A stretch of 64,000 bases of DNA from assembly GCF_003063335.1 (NCBI RefSeq), contig NZ_NERX01000001.1, positions 806,001-870,000 on the forward strand, written 5' to 3'. The position numbers and the translations under genes were made by a program. Shown piece by piece: positions 1-8,820 of this stretch. The notes under the pieces are model-generated. The model searched no databases. It was not told the origin of the DNA and was given only the letters and a program-made list of their open reading frames with translations. This DNA is from Limnohabitans sp. MMS-10A-192. GTDB taxonomy: Bacteria > Pseudomonadota > Gammaproteobacteria > Burkholderiales > Burkholderiaceae_C. The number at the start of each line of letters is the position of its first letter. The first letter of the stretch is position 1.

Positions 1-743
1 TTGTGGCCCTGGCCATCGCGCAGGCTGAAGTTGATGTGCACGCCGCTGCCGCCAACCGTCAAGATGGGCTTGGGCATGAAGGTCAGCACGATGCCGTGTT
101 GGAAAGCCACCTCACGCGCCAAGAGGCGGAACAAAAAGATGTCGTCCACCGCTTTGACGGCGCGGTCGTATTTGAGCGTGAACTCGAACTGCGGCGCGTC
201 GTACTCGGTGTTCATGCTGTCGATGCGAAAGCCTGCCGCCGTGGCCTTTTCCCACAGGGCATCGGTGAAGCCCCTCGGGTCGGCAAAGGGGCCGGTGGCA
301 TACACATGGGCTGCAGGCGTGTCATAGGGTTTGAGCGAACCGTCGGGCTCGATCTGGAAGGCAAAGGCTTCGAGCTCGATGCCCACCATCGGGTCGTAGC
401 CCATGGCCTGCCAGTCGGCCACGGCGCGCTTGAGGGCACTGCGCCCGCACATGGGCAGCGGTGTACCGTCGTTGGCTTTGAGGTCACCAATGGCCACCTG
501 GGTGAAAGGCTGCCAGCCGGGGCGAATGTCCTCGGGGGTGTAGACGGCCTCCATGTCAGGCAGGCCTTCCATGACCATGGCGCCGGGCGCAGGGATCAGC
601 TCTTTCTCATACGTCACGCCGAAGGTGCCCCGGCAAAAGCGGGCACCGCCGCCCTGCCCGGCTTGGAGCGTGACGTATTTGCCCCGCGGAATGGCCAAGT
701 GGTCACAAAACAGCACCCGCAGGCGTTCTTGAACATTGGACAT
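1..743 (-). CDS. Glutamine synthetase-like gamma-glutamyl amide ligase, C-terminus cut by window edge
   Basis: About 247 N-terminal residues of a glutamine synthetase superfamily protein are present and the reading frame runs off base 1. Seen: an N-terminal beta-grasp segment with FCDHLAIPRGK, the metal-ligand pair in GIELEAFAF, the EYDAPQFEF segment matching the usual E-x(5)-Q-x-E site, and the ATP/glutamate signature with FMPKP followed by GGSGVHINFSL. The divergence from housekeeping GlnA and the neighbours (P450, amidotransferase) suggest a PuuA/IpuC/TdnQ-type enzyme that joins glutamate to an amine at ATP cost; the amine is unknown. The ATG at 741-743 lies 23 bases after the P450 stop, so it is probably the last gene seen of a minus-strand operon starting at 2766. 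Confidence 0.85.
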   Translation of the reverse strand, partial: MSNVQERLRVLFCDHLAIPRGKYVTLQAGQGGGARFCRGTFGVTYEKELIPAPGAMVMEGLPDMEAVYTPEDIRPGWQPFTQVAIGDLKANDGTPLPMCGRSALKRAVADWQAMGYDPMVGIELEAFAFQIEPDGSLKPYDTPAAHVYATGPFADPRGFTDALWEKATAAGFRIDSMNTEYDAPQFEFTLKYDRAVKAVDDIFLFRLLAREVAFQHGIVLTFMPKPILTVGGSGVHINFSLRDGQGH

Positions 744-766
744 GGTGATTCCTTTCAAACCTAGGT

Positions 767-2032
767 TCAGATGAGGTGCATGCGCAAGGGCAAACGTTTG
801 ATGCCCGAGACAAAGTTGGATCGCAAAAAGGCGTGCTCACCCGTTTGCTCGATGCGGTCGACGCGCTTGATCAGCTCCTGCATCAAGACGCGCAACTCCA
901 GCCGCGCCAGCCACATGCCCAGACAGGCGTGCGCCCCGCCCTGGCCAAAAGACAGGTGACGGTTCACGCCACGGCTCAAATCCACAGTGAATGGTCGATC
1001 AAAAGCCCGCTCGTCGCGGTTGCCAGAGATGAACCAGAGCAGCACTTTGTCGCCCGCCTTGACTTGTTTGCCGTGGTACTCGAAGTCCTCGGTGGCGGTG
1101 CGGCGGAAATGCGTGGCGGGTGAAGCCCAGCGGATGAACTCGTCGGCCACGCCTTCCCAAGCGGCCTCGCCTTGCACCGCCTTGAGTTGCTGCATCAAGC
1201 CCGGCTGGTTGGCCAGCGCATGCAAGGCGGCGGCAATTGAATAACGGGTGGTGTCATTGCCCGCGGCCACCAACAGGCAAAAGAAGTTGCGGAATTCGGT
1301 GTCGCTGATCACGTTGCCCTGGGCGTCGGGTTGGGTGATCAGGTGGAGTACGCCGCTGGTGTCGCCGGCGCTGCGTTTGCGCTCCATCAGCTGCGCGGCG
1401 TAGTCGAACAGGTCGGCCCCGGCAGGCGAGCGGAACGGCATGAAGCGGTAGGCCTCGGTGTCCATTTTGTCGACCACATGGCTGGTGAAATCGCTGTCGG
1501 TGTTGGCCATGAGCGCATCGCCCCTGTCCACCAGCCAGTCCAGGTCTTCTTCGGGCAGGCCCGCGATGCGCCCGAGCATGCGCATGGGCAGCTGGCGGGC
1601 AATGTGGTGCGTGGCGTCAAACTCGCCCAGCGCCAGGGCTTGATCGAGAATGCCCACACACAGCTCGCGAATCTGGTCTTCGTACAGCGCCATCATGGGC
1701 TTGGAAAAGGCCTTGGCCACCAGCATGCGGGTGCGGGTGTGCTCGGGCGGGTCGGTCTCTTGAAAGGTCCGCCGCGCCATGTACTCCTCGTGCGACTGGT
1801 CTTCCATGCGGATGCCCTGTGCAGAACTGAGGCGCTGGTGGTTGCGGTTGAGCTCCAGGATGTCGGCGTGCCGCGTGACCGACCAAAAACCTTTGCCATC
1901 GGCCCACTCGCACCAGGCCATGGGGTCCTCGTCGCGCAAGCGTTTGAAGGTGTTGTGCGGCGTGCCGTTCACATAGCTGTCGTGGCTGGAGATGTCGGCG
2001 TGGCCATCGTCGCTGGGGTGCCAGACGGTCAT
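767..2032 (-). CDS. Cytochrome P450 monooxygenase
   Basis: A 421-residue soluble bacterial P450. Seen: the I-helix oxygen-activation motif AAGNDTT (about 256-262), the K-helix ExxR (E298-R301), and the heme loop FGQGGAHACLG with C370 as the thiolate ligand. The heme loop has one residue more than the usual FGxGxHxCxG. From memory the mycobacterial CYP124/CYP125 families, which oxidise methyl-branched lipids and sterols, have the same GGAHxC spacing, so this may be a distant relative, but the substrate cannot be read from sequence. No ferredoxin or reductase gene lies in the visible part of the operon. Its ATG overlaps the stop of the upstream amidotransferase by 4 bases, implying translational coupling. 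Confidence 0.95.
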   Translation of the reverse strand: MTVWHPSDDGHADISSHDSYVNGTPHNTFKRLRDEDPMAWCEWADGKGFWSVTRHADILELNRNHQRLSSAQGIRMEDQSHEEYMARRTFQETDPPEHTRTRMLVAKAFSKPMMALYEDQIRELCVGILDQALALGEFDATHHIARQLPMRMLGRIAGLPEEDLDWLVDRGDALMANTDSDFTSHVVDKMDTEAYRFMPFRSPAGADLFDYAAQLMERKRSAGDTSGVLHLITQPDAQGNVISDTEFRNFFCLLVAAGNDTTRYSIAAALHALANQPGLMQQLKAVQGEAAWEGVADEFIRWASPATHFRRTATEDFEYHGKQVKAGDKVLLWFISGNRDERAFDRPFTVDLSRGVNRHLSFGQGGAHACLGMWLARLELRVLMQELIKRVDRIEQTGEHAFLRSNFVSGIKRLPLRMHLI

Positions 2033-2766
2033 TGCGGGTTTTTCCTTGCGTGTTCAAAAAATTGCGCCATCCACTGGCCAAACAACGGCACATCGACAGG
2101 CTGAGCCAGGCTGGCGTGGGCACGGGCCAGGGTGTCGGCATCGAGCTTGTCGGCCAGGAAGCCCAGCAGGGCCTGCATGAACACCAACGGCATTTCGGGG
2201 TGGTACTGGGTGGTCCAGATGTGCTGGCCGATTTGCATCGAGCCGATGGGGCAAAAATCGCTGCCGCCCAGACACTCGGCCCCCTCGGGCATGCGGGTGA
2301 CCTGCTCGTTGTGGGCGGCCATCAAGGTGGTGGTGCTTTGCGCGGGCTGCATCCAGGGGCGTGTGGCCTGCCAGTGCGTGGGCGCGGTGCCCAGGCCCCA
2401 GCCTGCGGCGTTGCGCGCCACCTGCCCGCCCAGCGCCCGGGCCACCGCCTGGTGGCCAAAGCACAGGCCGATCAGCGGCTGGCGAGCCGCATCGACGGCG
2501 CGGATGAAATCCAGCAATGGCCCCACCCAGGGCAGGCGGTCGTCGTTGACCGAGGCCGGGCTACCGGTGATGACGTAGCCGTCAAAGTCCTCGGGGCTGG
2601 CGGGCAGCACCCCGTCCTTGACCGGCAAGACCTCGTAAGACCAGTCGGGCCGCAAGGGCTGCAGCAGGTGAACGACCTTTTGCCCGTCGTTCGGAAAATG
2701 CGCCGCAAACGGCGAGGTGTCGTCGTTGGTCAGCAAAACGGCGATATGCAGGTTCGGCAGGTTCAT
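2029..2766 (-). CDS. Class I glutamine amidotransferase-like hydrolase
   Basis: A stand-alone class I (triad) glutamine amidotransferase domain of 245 residues, GMP-synthase-glutaminase type. Seen: the nucleophile elbow GLCFGHQ with C102, and the distal QYHPE pair H189/E191. Such lone domains either feed ammonia to a partner or hydrolyse gamma-glutamyl compounds, as PuuD does. First gene of a minus-strand operon with the P450 (4-base overlap) and the glutamine-synthetase-like ligase, an arrangement resembling aniline (tdnQ/tdnT) and polyamine (puuA/puuD) gamma-glutamylation pathways. Hydrolysis or transfer of a gamma-glutamyl amide is therefore the likely role, but this is inference. Divergent from an AraC-type regulator. 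Confidence 0.88.
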   Translation of the reverse strand: MNLPNLHIAVLLTNDDTSPFAAHFPNDGQKVVHLLQPLRPDWSYEVLPVKDGVLPASPEDFDGYVITGSPASVNDDRLPWVGPLLDFIRAVDAARQPLIGLCFGHQAVARALGGQVARNAAGWGLGTAPTHWQATRPWMQPAQSTTTLMAAHNEQVTRMPEGAECLGGSDFCPIGSMQIGQHIWTTQYHPEMPLVFMQALLGFLADKLDADTLARAHASLAQPVDVPLFGQWMAQFFEHARKNPQ

Positions 2767-2921
2767 CCGGAGTCTTTCAGGCTGATGCCCATGCTATGCA
2801 CAAGGCGAACAAGCCACTATCAAGTTTGGGCACCGTACACCCCGGGTTTTCACGAAAAAGCCCGCACTTCGGAACCGGGCACACTCAGGGGCATGCATTT
2901 GCGCCGCGTTTTCTGCCCTTG

Positions 2922-3887
2922 ATGAGCACCCCTGCCTCTGATTCACCTTGGGTCCAGGTGCTGGACACCCAGGACATGGACCAGCACGCCCTGGCCCAGC
3001 AGGGCTGGGCGCTGCAGTACGAACAACTCTCACCCGGCCAGTTCAAGGGACGCATCCACCAGGTGCAGCTGCCGGAGGTGACCCTCCTGCGCGAAGACAC
3101 CAGCATCGCCTTGCGTCAGCGCGGGCGGCTCGACGACAGCGTCTACGGCTTTGCCATGGCGCTGCAGGACTCGCCCGACCTGTTTTTCAACGGCCAGCGG
3201 GTCCCAGCCCACGCCATCATGTGTGGCAAAGGCGATGAGGTCGACCTGACCACCCCGCCCCACTTCACGCTGATCGCGGTGGTGGTGGAGCGCAGTCTGC
3301 TCAACCCGCTGTGGGAGCGCATGTACCAAAAGCCCCTGGCGCATTGGCTCGAAAAGCAGCTGGTGCTGCAAACCACCGACGTCAAGGCCCAGAACCTGCG
3401 CGACCTGCAACTGACCTTGCTCGACCAAGCCAGCGCCTTGGCCCACCGCCAGCATGACGAGCAGGCGCTGCGCCAGCTGCGTGACGAGATCCTGATGGAA
3501 TGGCTAGAAGCCCTGCCCGCACAGGTCGACACTTCGGAGTTGCCCACGTTGGAGCGCCGAAAAAAACTGGTGGACCGCGCCTGCGAACTGATGCTGGGGC
3601 ACGCTGACGAACCCCTGTCCATCCTCGAGGTCTGCAGCCGCGTGGGTACCAGCCGCCGCAAGCTCAATTACTGTTTTCAGGATGTGCTGGGCACCACACC
3701 GGTCAAATACCTGAGGTCCTTGCGCCTGAACAGCGTGCGGCGGGCATTGCGTCAAGCAGCGCCAGGCGTGACGATCCAGGACATCGCCTCGCACTGGGGT
3801 TTTTGGCACCTGAGTCAGTTTTCGCAGGACTACAAACGCCTGTTTGGCGAACTGCCCTCCAGCACCTTGCACCAGCGGCAAAACTGA
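2922..3887 (+). CDS. AraC family transcriptional regulator, EutR-like
   Basis: A transcription factor with an N-terminal cupin-like sensing region and a C-terminal double helix-turn-helix (roughly the last 95 of 321 residues), including SILEVCSRVGTSRRKL and the second-helix segment FWHLSQFSQDYKRLFGE that is typical of EutR-like regulators. An in-frame ATG exists at 2796, but the extra 42 residues look like low-complexity upstream sequence, so the ATG at 2922 is preferred. It stands between the divergent amidotransferase-P450-ligase operon and the Bug/amidase genes downstream and may control either or both. An amine or amide inducer would fit EutR-type proteins; this is inference. Confidence 0.9.
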   Translation: MSTPASDSPWVQVLDTQDMDQHALAQQGWALQYEQLSPGQFKGRIHQVQLPEVTLLREDTSIALRQRGRLDDSVYGFAMALQDSPDLFFNGQRVPAHAIMCGKGDEVDLTTPPHFTLIAVVVERSLLNPLWERMYQKPLAHWLEKQLVLQTTDVKAQNLRDLQLTLLDQASALAHRQHDEQALRQLRDEILMEWLEALPAQVDTSELPTLERRKKLVDRACELMLGHADEPLSILEVCSRVGTSRRKLNYCFQDVLGTTPVKYLRSLRLNSVRRALRQAAPGVTIQDIASHWGFWHLSQFSQDYKRLFGELPSSTLHQRQN

Positions 3888-4013
3888 ACTGCACCGGGTA
3901 AACCCCGGAGATGGTTTGCCACTTTTCGATAGCGTCAACGCCCGGACCGGGCTCAGACTTACTCAGCGACTGCATGCAGCAGGGCACAAGACAACCCCAC
4001 AAGGAAGACAACG

Positions 4014-5000
4014 ATGAACACCTCCCAATGGCTCAAGCGATCACTCTTTGGCTTACTCTGCAGCGCCGCTGTGTTTCAGGCTGCGGCGCAAAGCTTTCCC
4101 AACAAAGCCGTCAACCTGGTGGTCCCCTACCCTGCAGGGGGTCCTTCTGACTTTGTGGCACGACAACTGCAGCCCGAGCTCAACCGGCTGCTGGGCCAAC
4201 CGGTCATCATTGAAAACATCGGCGGCGTGGGCGGCGCGATCGGCATCCAAAAAGTGCTCACCGCCCCCGCAGATGGTTACAACATGACCTTGGGCACCCC
4301 CATGGAATTGGTGCTGGCCCCATTGGCCATGTCGGCCGTGAAGTTCAAACCCGATGACATGAAGCTGGTGGCCCAACTGGTGACCACCACCATGGTGCTG
4401 ATCACCCGCAAAGACCTGCCGGCCAACAATGTGGAAGAGCTCATCGCCATGGCCAAAAAGCCCGGCGCCAAAGAGCTGTCCTATGGCAGCGTGGGCCCCG
4501 GCTCGCTGTACCACCTGATCGGCGAAAAATTCGCCCAGCAAACGGGCACCAAGATGCTGCATGTGCCCTACAAGGGCGCGGCCCCCCTCATGACCGACCT
4601 GATGGGCGGGCAGATCGACATGGTCTTCATCCCGCTGGCCGGCAGCACGCCCGCCATGATCACCGAAGGCAAGGTCAAAGCCTTGGGCCTGACGACCAAA
4701 ACAGCACACCCTCGCTTTCCGAACATCGCACCCTTGGCGGCCCAAAAAGGCCTGGAAGGTTTTGAGTTCGATCTGTGGGCCGGTATCGAAGTGCCCAAGA
4801 ACACGCCTGCTGATGTGACAGCGCGACTGAACAAAGCCATCTACGAAGCTTTGCAAAACGCCGACATCCGCAAAGCCTATGAGGCGACTGGCAACACCGT
4901 GGCCAAGCCCATGAGCCCGGAAGATCTGGCCCGTGTCTACAACAGCGAAACCGCACGCTACCAGGCCATCGCCAAATCGATCAACTTGCAACCCCAATGA
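4014..5000 (+). CDS. Bug family periplasmic solute-binding protein (TctC-like)
   Basis: A 328-residue periplasmic binding protein. A Sec signal peptide ends near AAAQ (cleavage about residue 25), followed by the family hallmarks VVPYPAGGPSD, the VGPGSLYHL segment and MLHVPYKGAAPLMTDLMGGQIDM. Bug proteins are greatly expanded in Comamonadaceae and bind carboxylates, amides or aromatic acids, delivering them to TctAB membrane subunits. No tctA or tctB is in the window, so it is an orphan receptor. It is followed on the same strand by two amidase genes, which suggests the ligand is an amide or its carboxylate product. The gap from the regulator upstream is 126 bases. Confidence 0.95.
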   Translation: MNTSQWLKRSLFGLLCSAAVFQAAAQSFPNKAVNLVVPYPAGGPSDFVARQLQPELNRLLGQPVIIENIGGVGGAIGIQKVLTAPADGYNMTLGTPMELVLAPLAMSAVKFKPDDMKLVAQLVTTTMVLITRKDLPANNVEELIAMAKKPGAKELSYGSVGPGSLYHLIGEKFAQQTGTKMLHVPYKGAAPLMTDLMGGQIDMVFIPLAGSTPAMITEGKVKALGLTTKTAHPRFPNIAPLAAQKGLEGFEFDLWAGIEVPKNTPADVTARLNKAIYEALQNADIRKAYEATGNTVAKPMSPEDLARVYNSETARYQAIAKSINLQPQ

Positions 5001-5043
5001 TGGTCTGTGCTGCCAACGGCACTTGGGCTTTGAGGCGCTGCGT

Positions 5044-6501
5044 GTGAACGAGCCCTGGCGCACGGCCACCGAGCTGCTCACCCTTTTGCGGACGGGCGAC
5101 ATCTCCAGCCTTGCGTTGCTGGAGCAGCACATCCAGCGTGTGCTGCAACTGGACCCGGCCATCAACGCCGTGGTGGTGCGCGATTTCGAAAGCGCCCGCC
5201 AGCGTGCCCGCGAGGCCGATGCGGCCTGGCGGCGCGGTGAGCACTGGGGCCCACTGCACGGCCTGCCCATGACCGTCAAGGAATCCTTCGATCTGCCAGG
5301 CACCCCCACCTGCTGGGGCTTTCCAGACTACAAGGACAACATCGCCCAACACCCGGCGATCGCGGTGCAACGCCTGCAGGATGCGGGCGCCGTGGTGTTT
5401 GGCAAAACCAATGTGCCGGTGGCCCTGGGCGACTGGCAATCGTTCAACCCGGTCTATGGCACCACCAACAACCCCTGGGACTTGAGCCGCAGCCCAGGCG
5501 GCTCGTCGGGCGGGGCCAGCGCCGCATTGGCCGCAGGCATGACGCCACTGGAGCTGGGCAGTGACATCGGTGCCTCGATCCGCAACCCGGCGCATTACTG
5601 CGGCGTATATGGCCACAAGCCCACCTGGGGTATGGTGCCCATGCAAGGGCACCAACTGCCGGGCGTGCGCTGCATCGACAGCCTAGACATCGCCGTGGCC
5701 GGCCCCCTGGCGCGCAGCGCGAAGGACTTGCAGCTGGCCATGCAAGTGCTGACCACCCCTTTGCAACAGTTCGGCCCCATGGGCTGGACAGCCGCGCAAT
5801 GGCGGCGCAACGAGAAAGCCCCGCACCAATGCCGCGTGGCCATCGTCTACGACGACCCCGAAGCCCGCGTGGACCACAGCATCCAAAACCGCCTGCATGC
5901 GCTGGCCGACTTTTTACGCGCACAAGGCGTGACAGTGTTGGAGGACCACCGTCCGGTAAACAGCGCGCAGTCGCACCGCGTGTACACGCACCTGCTGCGT
6001 GCAGCCACCGGTGCCTGGCTGGACGACAAAACATTCGCCCGATTCCAAAGCCTGGCAGAGCAAGCCGATCCATCACAAGACACCATGCGCGAACGCGTCT
6101 GGCGCGGCAGCACCCTCACGCACAGAGACTGGGTGGAGTTCGACCAGCAACGGGCCGTGCTGCGCGCGCAATGGCGTGACTACTTTGGCACGGTGGACTT
6201 GCTGATCACCCCGGTGGCCACCTCTCCTGCGTTTTTGCATCAACAGCAGGGCGAGCGCTGGGATCGCATGCTCCAGGTCAATGGCCAGGACCAGCCCCAC
6301 ACCGACAGCCTGTTCTGGGCGGGTTACCCCGGCGTGGTCGGTCTGCCCGCCACGGCCATCCCGATCGGGCAAAGCCCAGAGGGCTTGCCCGTCGGGGCGC
6401 AGATCATCGGCGACACCTTGGCAGATCCCCTCTGCCTGAAAATGGCCCGCTGGCTCGAAACCGAATGGTGCGGCTTCGTGCCGCCCCCACACCTGAACTG
6501 A
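5044..6501 (+). CDS. Amidase signature family hydrolase (first of pair)
   Basis: An amidase-signature enzyme of about 485 residues with the Ser-cis-Ser-Lys triad visible: K79 in MTVKES, S154 in the SPGGSSGGAS loop and nucleophile S178 in GSDIGASIRNPA. These enzymes hydrolyse carboxamides or anilides to acid plus amine or ammonia. The start is uncertain: I take GTG at 5044, since upstream in-frame residues overlap the Bug gene and do not resemble the family. The ATGs at 4997 and 5000 are in another frame. It lies 43 bases after the binding protein and 20 bases before a second, different amidase, so the three probably form one operon. Confidence 0.9.
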   Translation: MNEPWRTATELLTLLRTGDISSLALLEQHIQRVLQLDPAINAVVVRDFESARQRAREADAAWRRGEHWGPLHGLPMTVKESFDLPGTPTCWGFPDYKDNIAQHPAIAVQRLQDAGAVVFGKTNVPVALGDWQSFNPVYGTTNNPWDLSRSPGGSSGGASAALAAGMTPLELGSDIGASIRNPAHYCGVYGHKPTWGMVPMQGHQLPGVRCIDSLDIAVAGPLARSAKDLQLAMQVLTTPLQQFGPMGWTAAQWRRNEKAPHQCRVAIVYDDPEARVDHSIQNRLHALADFLRAQGVTVLEDHRPVNSAQSHRVYTHLLRAATGAWLDDKTFARFQSLAEQADPSQDTMRERVWRGSTLTHRDWVEFDQQRAVLRAQWRDYFGTVDLLITPVATSPAFLHQQQGERWDRMLQVNGQDQPHTDSLFWAGYPGVVGLPATAIPIGQSPEGLPVGAQIIGDTLADPLCLKMARWLETEWCGFVPPPHLN

Positions 6502-6521
6502 ACAGCTTGCCCAGGACCGAC

Positions 6522-7955
6522 ATGACCGACATCACCGACTTCAACGCCAGCGCACTGTCTGAGCGCATCCACAATGGGCAAATCTCCTGCACGGAGGTCA
6601 TGCAAGCCTACCTGCAGCGCATCGACATGCTCAACCCGCGCTACAACGCCATCGTCAACCTGGCGCCAGCCGACCAGCTGATGGCACAAGCCCGCCAATG
6701 CGACGAAGAACTGGCGCGTGGCCAGTCGCGCGGTTGGCTGCACGGCATCCCGCAAGCCATCAAGGACACGGGCCATGCGCTGGGTTTTCCGACCACCTTT
6801 GGCAGCCGTTTGTTGGCCGGGCAAATGCCTCGCGCCGACAGCATCATGACCGAGCGCATGAAAGCCGCTGGCGCCATCGTGATCGGCAAAACCAATATGC
6901 CTGAGCTGGGCCTGGGCTCGCACACTTTCAACACCCTGTTTGGCACCACACCCAACGCCTGGGACACATCGGTCAGTGCAGGCGGCAGCAGCGGCGGCGC
7001 GGCCGTCGCACTGGCCCAACGCATGCTGCCCGTGGCCGACGGCTCGGACTTCATGGGCAGCCTGCGCAACCCGGCGGGCTGGAACCACCTGTTTGGCATG
7101 CGCCCTTCCCAAGGACGCGTGCCTTTCGGCCCGGGTGCCGATGTGTGGGTGGACCAACTGGGCACCGAAGGCCCCATGGCCCGCAGCGTGCAAGACCTGG
7201 CGAGGCTCCTGGCCACACAGTCGGGCCGCGACCGTCGTCAGCCGCTGTCGATCAACGCTGCGCTGGACGTCTCGGGCATCCAGTACACGCCAGATGCACT
7301 CCAAGGCCTGCGGGTCGGCTGGCTGGGGGATCTGGGCGGTCATCTGGCCATGGAAGACGGCATTTTGGGCGTCTGTGAAGACGCACTGCGAGAGATGCAA
7401 AACGCTGGGGCCCACATTGAGCCCACAGCACCGGGCTTTGACACCCAGGCCCTGTGGGAATGCTGGTTGGTCTGGCGCCGTGCGCTGGTGGGCCCCAAGG
7501 CTGCTGCACTGCTGCAACTGCCCCATGCCCGTGAAACACTCAAACCCGAAGTGCTGTGGGAATACGACAACTCGGTCAAGCTGTCCTACATGGATTTCCA
7601 GCGTGCCAGCCAGCAACGCACAGCTTTCTACAACCACCTGCTGCAAATGTTCGAGCGCTTTGATGTGCTGGCCTTGCCCGTGGCGCAGGTCTGGCCCTTC
7701 CCGCTGGAAGAACGCTGGCCGCAAAAAATCGGCGAACGCCAGATGGACACTTACCACCGCTGGATGGAAAGCACCATTTACGCCACGCTGGCAGGCCTGC
7801 CCGCCATCAGTTTGCCTGCGGGCTTTCACCCCACCAAACCCTGGCCCATGGGTATCCAACTGATTGGCAAGCCGAAAGGCGATGTGGCTTTGTTGCAGGT
7901 GGCAGCGGCCTACGAAGCCGTGCGCAGCGACTGGCTGCAACGCCGCCCGGGGTGA
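6522..7955 (+). CDS. Amidase signature family hydrolase (second of pair)
   Basis: A 477-residue amidase-signature enzyme. The triad is K81 (PQAIKDTG), S156 (SAGGSSGGAA) and S180 (SDFMGSLRNPA). The glycine before the nucleophile region is altered from the common DxGGSxR to DFMGSLR, which may affect substrate choice. It is clearly diverged from the preceding amidase rather than a recent duplicate, so the two enzymes probably differ in substrate. Last gene of the plus-strand Bug-amidase-amidase set; its stop is one base from the convergent lgt stop, with no obvious terminator between. Confidence 0.92.
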   Translation: MTDITDFNASALSERIHNGQISCTEVMQAYLQRIDMLNPRYNAIVNLAPADQLMAQARQCDEELARGQSRGWLHGIPQAIKDTGHALGFPTTFGSRLLAGQMPRADSIMTERMKAAGAIVIGKTNMPELGLGSHTFNTLFGTTPNAWDTSVSAGGSSGGAAVALAQRMLPVADGSDFMGSLRNPAGWNHLFGMRPSQGRVPFGPGADVWVDQLGTEGPMARSVQDLARLLATQSGRDRRQPLSINAALDVSGIQYTPDALQGLRVGWLGDLGGHLAMEDGILGVCEDALREMQNAGAHIEPTAPGFDTQALWECWLVWRRALVGPKAAALLQLPHARETLKPEVLWEYDNSVKLSYMDFQRASQQRTAFYNHLLQMFERFDVLALPVAQVWPFPLEERWPQKIGERQMDTYHRWMESTIYATLAGLPAISLPAGFHPTKPWPMGIQLIGKPKGDVALLQVAAAYEAVRSDWLQRRPG

Positions 7956-7956
7956 T

Positions 7957-8760
7957 TCAGGCCGCTGCTTGGCGGCGGCCGCACCAAAGCCAGAGCACAG
8001 CACCGCCCACGATCATCGGCACACACAGCCATTGCCCCATGCTCATGCCCAAGCTCAAGAGGCCCAGGTGTGCATCGGGTTCGCGGAAATACTCGGCCAC
8101 AAAGCGGAACACGCCATAACCGAACAGGAAGGCAAAGGCCACCTGTCCTTGCGCACGCGGCTTGCGGGCATAGAGCCACAGCAGCACGAAAAGCAAAATG
8201 CCTTCCATCAAGAACTGGTAGATCTGCGAGGGGTGACGCGGCACATCGCCTGCGCCACGGAAAAGCATGGCCCATGGCAAAGATGGATCGGCCACGCGGC
8301 CCCAAAGCTCACCGTTGATGAAGTTGCCAATGCGCCCAGCGGCCAAGCCCGTGGGCACACAAGGCGCCACAAAGTCCATCACTTGCAAGAACGGCCGCTT
8401 GCGCGACCACGCAAACCAGACCATGGAGGCCATCACGCCCAGCATGCCGCCATGAAAGCTCATGCCGCCTTGCCAGACCGCAAAAACTTCCAGCGGATGG
8501 TAAGCGTAATAACCGGGTTTATAAAACAGGCAATAACCGATACGACCGCCCAGCACCACGCCCAGCACACCCAAGAACAGAATGTCTTCTACATCCTGGC
8601 GCGTCCACTCGGACAAACGCGAGAACGGCAAGTGGTGCAGACGGCGCGTGCCCAACCAGTAAAACAGCGCAAAAGCGGCCAGGTAGGTCAAGCCATACCA
8701 ATGGACAGCCAAAGGGCCCAGTTGCAGGGCGACGGGATCGATTTGAGGGTGGATCAGCAT
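7957..8760 (-). CDS. lgt: Prolipoprotein diacylglyceryl transferase
   Basis: Lgt transfers a diacylglyceryl group from phosphatidylglycerol to the lipobox cysteine of prolipoproteins in the inner membrane. Seen: about seven hydrophobic segments, the conserved [15 protein letters not shown] signature, the HWYGL segment near the N-terminus, GGMSFHGG, and RHPSQ. Length about 267 residues matches the family. An in-frame start 7 codons upstream exists, but the ATG at 8760 (MLIHPQIDP) is the usual Lgt beginning. Clients visible in this window include NlpD, the patatin-like lipoprotein and gamma-glutamyltransferase, which all carry lipoboxes. Confidence 0.97.
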   Translation of the reverse strand: MLIHPQIDPVALQLGPLAVHWYGLTYLAAFALFYWLGTRRLHHLPFSRLSEWTRQDVEDILFLGVLGVVLGGRIGYCLFYKPGYYAYHPLEVFAVWQGGMSFHGGMLGVMASMVWFAWSRKRPFLQVMDFVAPCVPTGLAAGRIGNFINGELWGRVADPSLPWAMLFRGAGDVPRHPSQIYQFLMEGILLFVLLWLYARKPRAQGQVAFAFLFGYGVFRFVAEYFREPDAHLGLLSLGMSMGQWLCVPMIVGGAVLWLWCGRRQAAA

Positions 8761-8820
8761 GGGGAGCGATTGTGCCCGCAATGTGGGGCACGCATCAGCA
8801 TGCTGTCCAACACAGTTGTA

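Noticed and set aside
1..743. Housekeeping glutamine synthetase glnA
   Set aside because: Visible motifs are diverged and the operon partners are a P450 and an amidotransferase, not ntrBC or other nitrogen-regulation genes.
4997..5043. ATG at 4997 or 5000 as the start of the first amidase
   Set aside because: Both are in a different frame from the amidase; GTG at 5044 is in frame and precedes the first conserved residues.
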